From: Desulfocapsa sulfexigens
GTDB lineage: Bacteria; Desulfobacterota; Desulfobulbia; Desulfobulbales; Desulfocapsaceae
NCBI GenBank assembly: GCA_020721165.1
Contig: DYNG01000077.1
Location: 1-5,558, forward strand
Direction: 5' to 3'
Length of the DNA: 5,558 nucleotides
In this document: piece by piece, positions 3,355-5,558 of the stretch
Layout: every line of letters begins with the position of its first letter
How positions within the stretch are numbered: position 1 is the stretch's first letter
The notes under the pieces: model-generated
Database searches by the model: none
Told to the model about the DNA's origin: nothing
The model's input: the letters and a program-made list of their open reading frames with translations, nothing else
Program-made: the position numbers and the translations under genes

Positions 3355-5558
3355 ATGGAACTGCTTGCCCCGGCTGGCAATATGGAGTCCTTTCGGGCCG
3401 CTGTCCAGGCCGGCGCCGATGCGGTTTTCGTGGGCGCCCCGGCCTTGAATGCCCGCAATCTGGCCCGAGATCTCCGCTTGGAGGAGATTGCCGCCATGAT
3501 CCACTATTGCCGGGAACATGGTCTCAAACTCTATCTGGCCGCCAACAGCCTGGCGCGGGAACAGGATTTGCCGCAGGTGATCGAGACTCTGGCCATTCTG
3601 GCCGAGTTGCAACCAGATGCCCTGATTGTTCAGGATTTGGGTGTCATCAACATAGTGAAGGACTATTTTCCTTCCCTCCCTCTGCACGCCTCCACCCTGA
3701 TGGCCGCCACCAATTCGCTGGCAGTCAACGCCTTTGCCAGTATGGGCCTGGAACGGGTGGTACTCGCTCGGGAACTGACGGTTCAAGAGATTGGAATCAT
3801 CTGTAAAAAAAGTGAGATCGAGATTGAGGTCTTTATTCACGGGGCCATGTGCTTTTCCTATTCGGGCCTCTGCCTTTTCTCTTCATTTCTGGGCGGCAAG
3901 AGTGGTCTGCGAGGCCGCTGTGTTCAGCCCTGCCGCCGGCAATATACCTGGGAATCCAAGGCGGGGAGCAGGGGGGGAGCCAAAAGCGGCAAGGCTGGCA
4001 GCAGTCGCGGCACCGTTCGGCAGGAGTCTTCTGCCAACCGGAATAGTGCCCGAGACCAGGGCAGCTATCTCTTTTCCATGAATGATCTGGGCGGCCTGGA
4101 GGTGGTCCCTCTCCTGGCTGAGGCCGGCGTGGCTTCACTGAAGATTGAAGGACGACTGCGAACGGCCCATTATGTGTCGAGCGTTGTCCAGGCCTACCGG
4201 CTGGCGCTGGATGCTGACCGCGCTGGTTTTCCCGAGGCCCTGAAAGCGGCGCAATCCCTGGTCGCGCAGTCCATGAGCCGCAAGGTTGGCCCCGGATATT
4301 TTCTCTCGCCGCAACCCCTGGAGGCAATCACCCCCTATCATTCCGGCAATACCGGACTGCATTTGGGCCGGCTGGAGGCTGTTGGGGCCCGCAAGGGCGG
4401 TCTTTATGGCAGTCTGACCTTGAAAGAGCCTTTGGAGTGTGGCGACCGTTTACGACTGCACGAGGGGGCAAGTGGCGAACGGCACAGTTTTTCGCTGGTT
4501 GAGATGGTCAAAGGTCGTGAGAAAGTTGATCGGGCTGGGGCGGGCGAGACCGTCCATCTCAAATTGCCGGCGGAGATTGTCTCCCCGGGACAACAAAAAA
4601 TTGACCTCTACAAGGTGGATGTCAAGAATCAGCCGCAGATCAATGATGAGTCCTTTGGCCTCCCCAGTCGTCAGCAAATGCTGGATCTGGTGGCCCGGGC
4701 GCAAAGCTCGCAGAGGGGCCGCGTGGCGGCAGTGTGCCGGGAGGTGTGCCTGACCGATGAAAAAGCGGCGGCTCTTCCCCCTCTGTTTCAAAAGGGAAAG
4801 GGAGATGGTCGGCCCCGGGCCGGCCAGCGAAAATCCGGAACGGTGAAGGTGAAGCTGCCCCTGGAGTGGTGGCTGAGAACCGATTCCCTGCAACTTTTGC
4901 AGGGCAACCTGCCCTTTACCCCGGATCGCTTTTTGTTGCCCCTTGACCGGAATAGTGTCAGTCAGGCCGGGCAGTTGAAACGGCTTCTGGGGCCAGGGGT
5001 TCGCAACCTGTCCTGGTGTCTGCCGCCCCTGCTCTTTGAATCCGAACTGGCTTCGTTCCAAAAACAGCTCGCCCTGCTTATTCGTTCCGGTTTCAAGAGC
5101 TTTCAACTCGGCCATATCAGCCAGGCCTGGCTGTTTCGGGGGGAGCGGGTGCATCTGTCCTGTGACTATACGGTGAGCATCATGAATAATCAGGCCCTGG
5201 CCGCCGTCCAGCGCCTGGGGGTGGAGGCGGCCCAGCTTTCCATCGAATCCGACCGCGCCCTGCTTACTGCCGCGCTTGCTTCCAGTCGGGCCAATGGTCA
5301 GCCGATTCGCAAAGGGCTGACGGTGTATGGAGCGCCGCCCCTGTTTACGGCCCGGGTGGCTGCCCGTCATTTTCAGTATGATCGGGTTCTGGTCAGCCCC
5401 AAAGGCGAATCGTTTACCCTGCACAAAAAAGATGGTCTGGTGACCACGGTGCCCCGTCGGCCCTTCTCCCTGCTTCCTTATCTCCGTGAATTGCGCGATC
5501 TGGGGCTTGATTATGCGGTGGTGGATCTTCGTTATCTGCCCACCAGTCCCCAGGATAT
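3355..5558 (+). CDS. Peptidase U32 family protein with DUF3656-like region, RlhA-like (3' end outside window)
   Basis: The frame stays open to the right edge: 734 complete codons and no stop. It opens with MELLAPAGNMESFRAAVQAG and GADAVFVG...NARN, the usual U32 start. The family signature ExFxxGAMCxxxxxGxC is at 158-173. Cysteines C166, C173, C189 and C193 (spacing 6, 15, 3) match the pattern of U32 enzymes that bind a 4Fe-4S cluster. Residues 238-320 complete the first barrel (SMNDLGGLE, LKIEGRLR). About 325-460 resembles DUF3656, and about 497-734 looks like a second barrel-like half ending in DLRYLP. This is the long form, like E. coli RlhA (YdcP, 653 residues), which makes 5-hydroxycytidine in 23S rRNA; the short YegQ/TrhP form acts on tRNA. 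An RNA hydroxylation role fits better than proteolysis but is inference. Odd features are two Lys/Arg/Gly/Ser-rich inserts, at about 200-236 and 479-496. The start is set by its ribosome-binding site and the family N-terminus. Confidence 0.9.
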   Translation, partial: MELLAPAGNMESFRAAVQAGADAVFVGAPALNARNLARDLRLEEIAAMIHYCREHGLKLYLAANSLAREQDLPQVIETLAILAELQPDALIVQDLGVINIVKDYFPSLPLHASTLMAATNSLAVNAFASMGLERVVLARELTVQEIGIICKKSEIEIEVFIHGAMCFSYSGLCLFSSFLGGKSGLRGRCVQPCRRQYTWESKAGSRGGAKSGKAGSSRGTVRQESSANRNSARDQGSYLFSMNDLGGLEVVPLLAEAGVASLKIEGRLRTAHYVSSVVQAYRLALDADRAGFPEALKAAQSLVAQSMSRKVGPGYFLSPQPLEAITPYHSGNTGLHLGRLEAVGARKGGLYGSLTLKEPLECGDRLRLHEGASGERHSFSLVEMVKGREKVDRAGAGETVHLKLPAEIVSPGQQKIDLYKVDVKNQPQINDESFGLPSRQQMLDLVARAQSSQRGRVAAVCREVCLTDEKAAALPPLFQKGKGDGRPRAGQRKSGTVKVKLPLEWWLRTDSLQLLQGNLPFTPDRFLLPLDRNSVSQAGQLKRLLGPGVRNLSWCLPPLLFESELASFQKQLALLIRSGFKSFQLGHISQAWLFRGERVHLSCDYTVSIMNNQALAAVQRLGVEAAQLSIESDRALLTAALASSRANGQPIRKGLTVYGAPPLFTARVAARHFQYDRVLVSPKGESFTLHKKDGLVTTVPRRPFSLLPYLRELRDLGLDYAVVDLRYLPTSPQD
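3952..4062 (+). other. Low-complexity basic insert in the U32 gene
   Basis: This stretch encodes residues 200-236, rich in Gly, Ser, Lys, Arg and Ala, with 8 basic and 3 acidic residues. It lies between the last cluster cysteine (C193) and the YLFSMNDLGG block (238-247), where other family members, as remembered, have only a short loop. The DNA looks like a slippage expansion, with GGGGAGCA closely followed by GGGGAGCC. The reading frame is kept on both sides. Confidence 0.6.
3971..3977 (+). repeat. Run of seven Gs inside the U32 gene
   Basis: A G7 homopolymer lies in the low-complexity insert. Conserved U32 sequence continues in the same frame before and after it, so the gene is intact as read. 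A gain or loss of one G would truncate the protein near residue 210. Confidence 0.8.

Noticed and set aside
4450..5424. 324-residue open frame on the minus strand
   Set aside because: It lies wholly inside the U32 gene, antisense to a clearly conserved reading frame; long shadow frames are expected in GC-rich coding DNA. The same holds for the minus-strand frames at 2670-3497 and 3163-3840.
3355..5558. Frameshift or pseudogene in the U32 gene around the G run
   Set aside because: Reading the single frame from 3355 to the window end gives continuous family-like sequence on both sides of the insert and no stop codon.

Overview
The window looks like a piece of chromosome from a moderately GC-rich, LPS-making Gram-negative bacterium. 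Two lipid A genes (lpxK, lpxC) require an outer membrane. A PyrR protein, a long U32 protein with a DUF3656-like middle region and a PurN of the 'GxGxYG...VH' type suggest Desulfobacterota (the former Deltaproteobacteria, perhaps Desulfobulbales-like). That placement is an inference from gene content and remembered family features, not from a search.

Layout, all genes on the + strand. (1) 1-684: the C-terminal two thirds of lpxK, cut by the left edge. (2) 685-939: a 255-base AT-richer gap with an imperfect 20-base direct repeat at 40-base spacing, a weak hairpin and the lpxC ribosome-binding site. (3) 940-1941: complete lpxC. (4) 1964-2018: a perfect 23-bp inverted repeat with an 8-base loop, read as the terminator closing the lipid A block. 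(5) 2019-2214: a non-coding leader that folds by eye into a run of abutting hairpins, ending 7 bases before a strong Shine-Dalgarno sequence. (6) 2215-5558: a tight three-gene unit, purN, pyrR and a U32 protein. The first two overlap by an ATGA, the last two are 7 bases apart, and the U32 gene runs off the right edge.

The first block serves lipid A synthesis: LpxC catalyses the committed deacetylation and LpxK the 4'-phosphorylation. The second block joins purine synthesis (PurN, one-carbon transfer to GAR), pyrimidine salvage or regulation (PyrR, using PRPP) and a probable RNA-hydroxylation enzyme (U32/RlhA-like). A shared theme of nucleotide supply and RNA maturation is possible but is inference.

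The points most worth a second look are the structured leader before purN, which carries an internal anti-Shine-Dalgarno sequence; the loss in PyrR of several residues tied to mRNA binding in Bacillus; and two basic low-complexity inserts in the U32 protein, one containing a run of seven Gs. I found no mobile element, CRISPR array, tRNA or rRNA.
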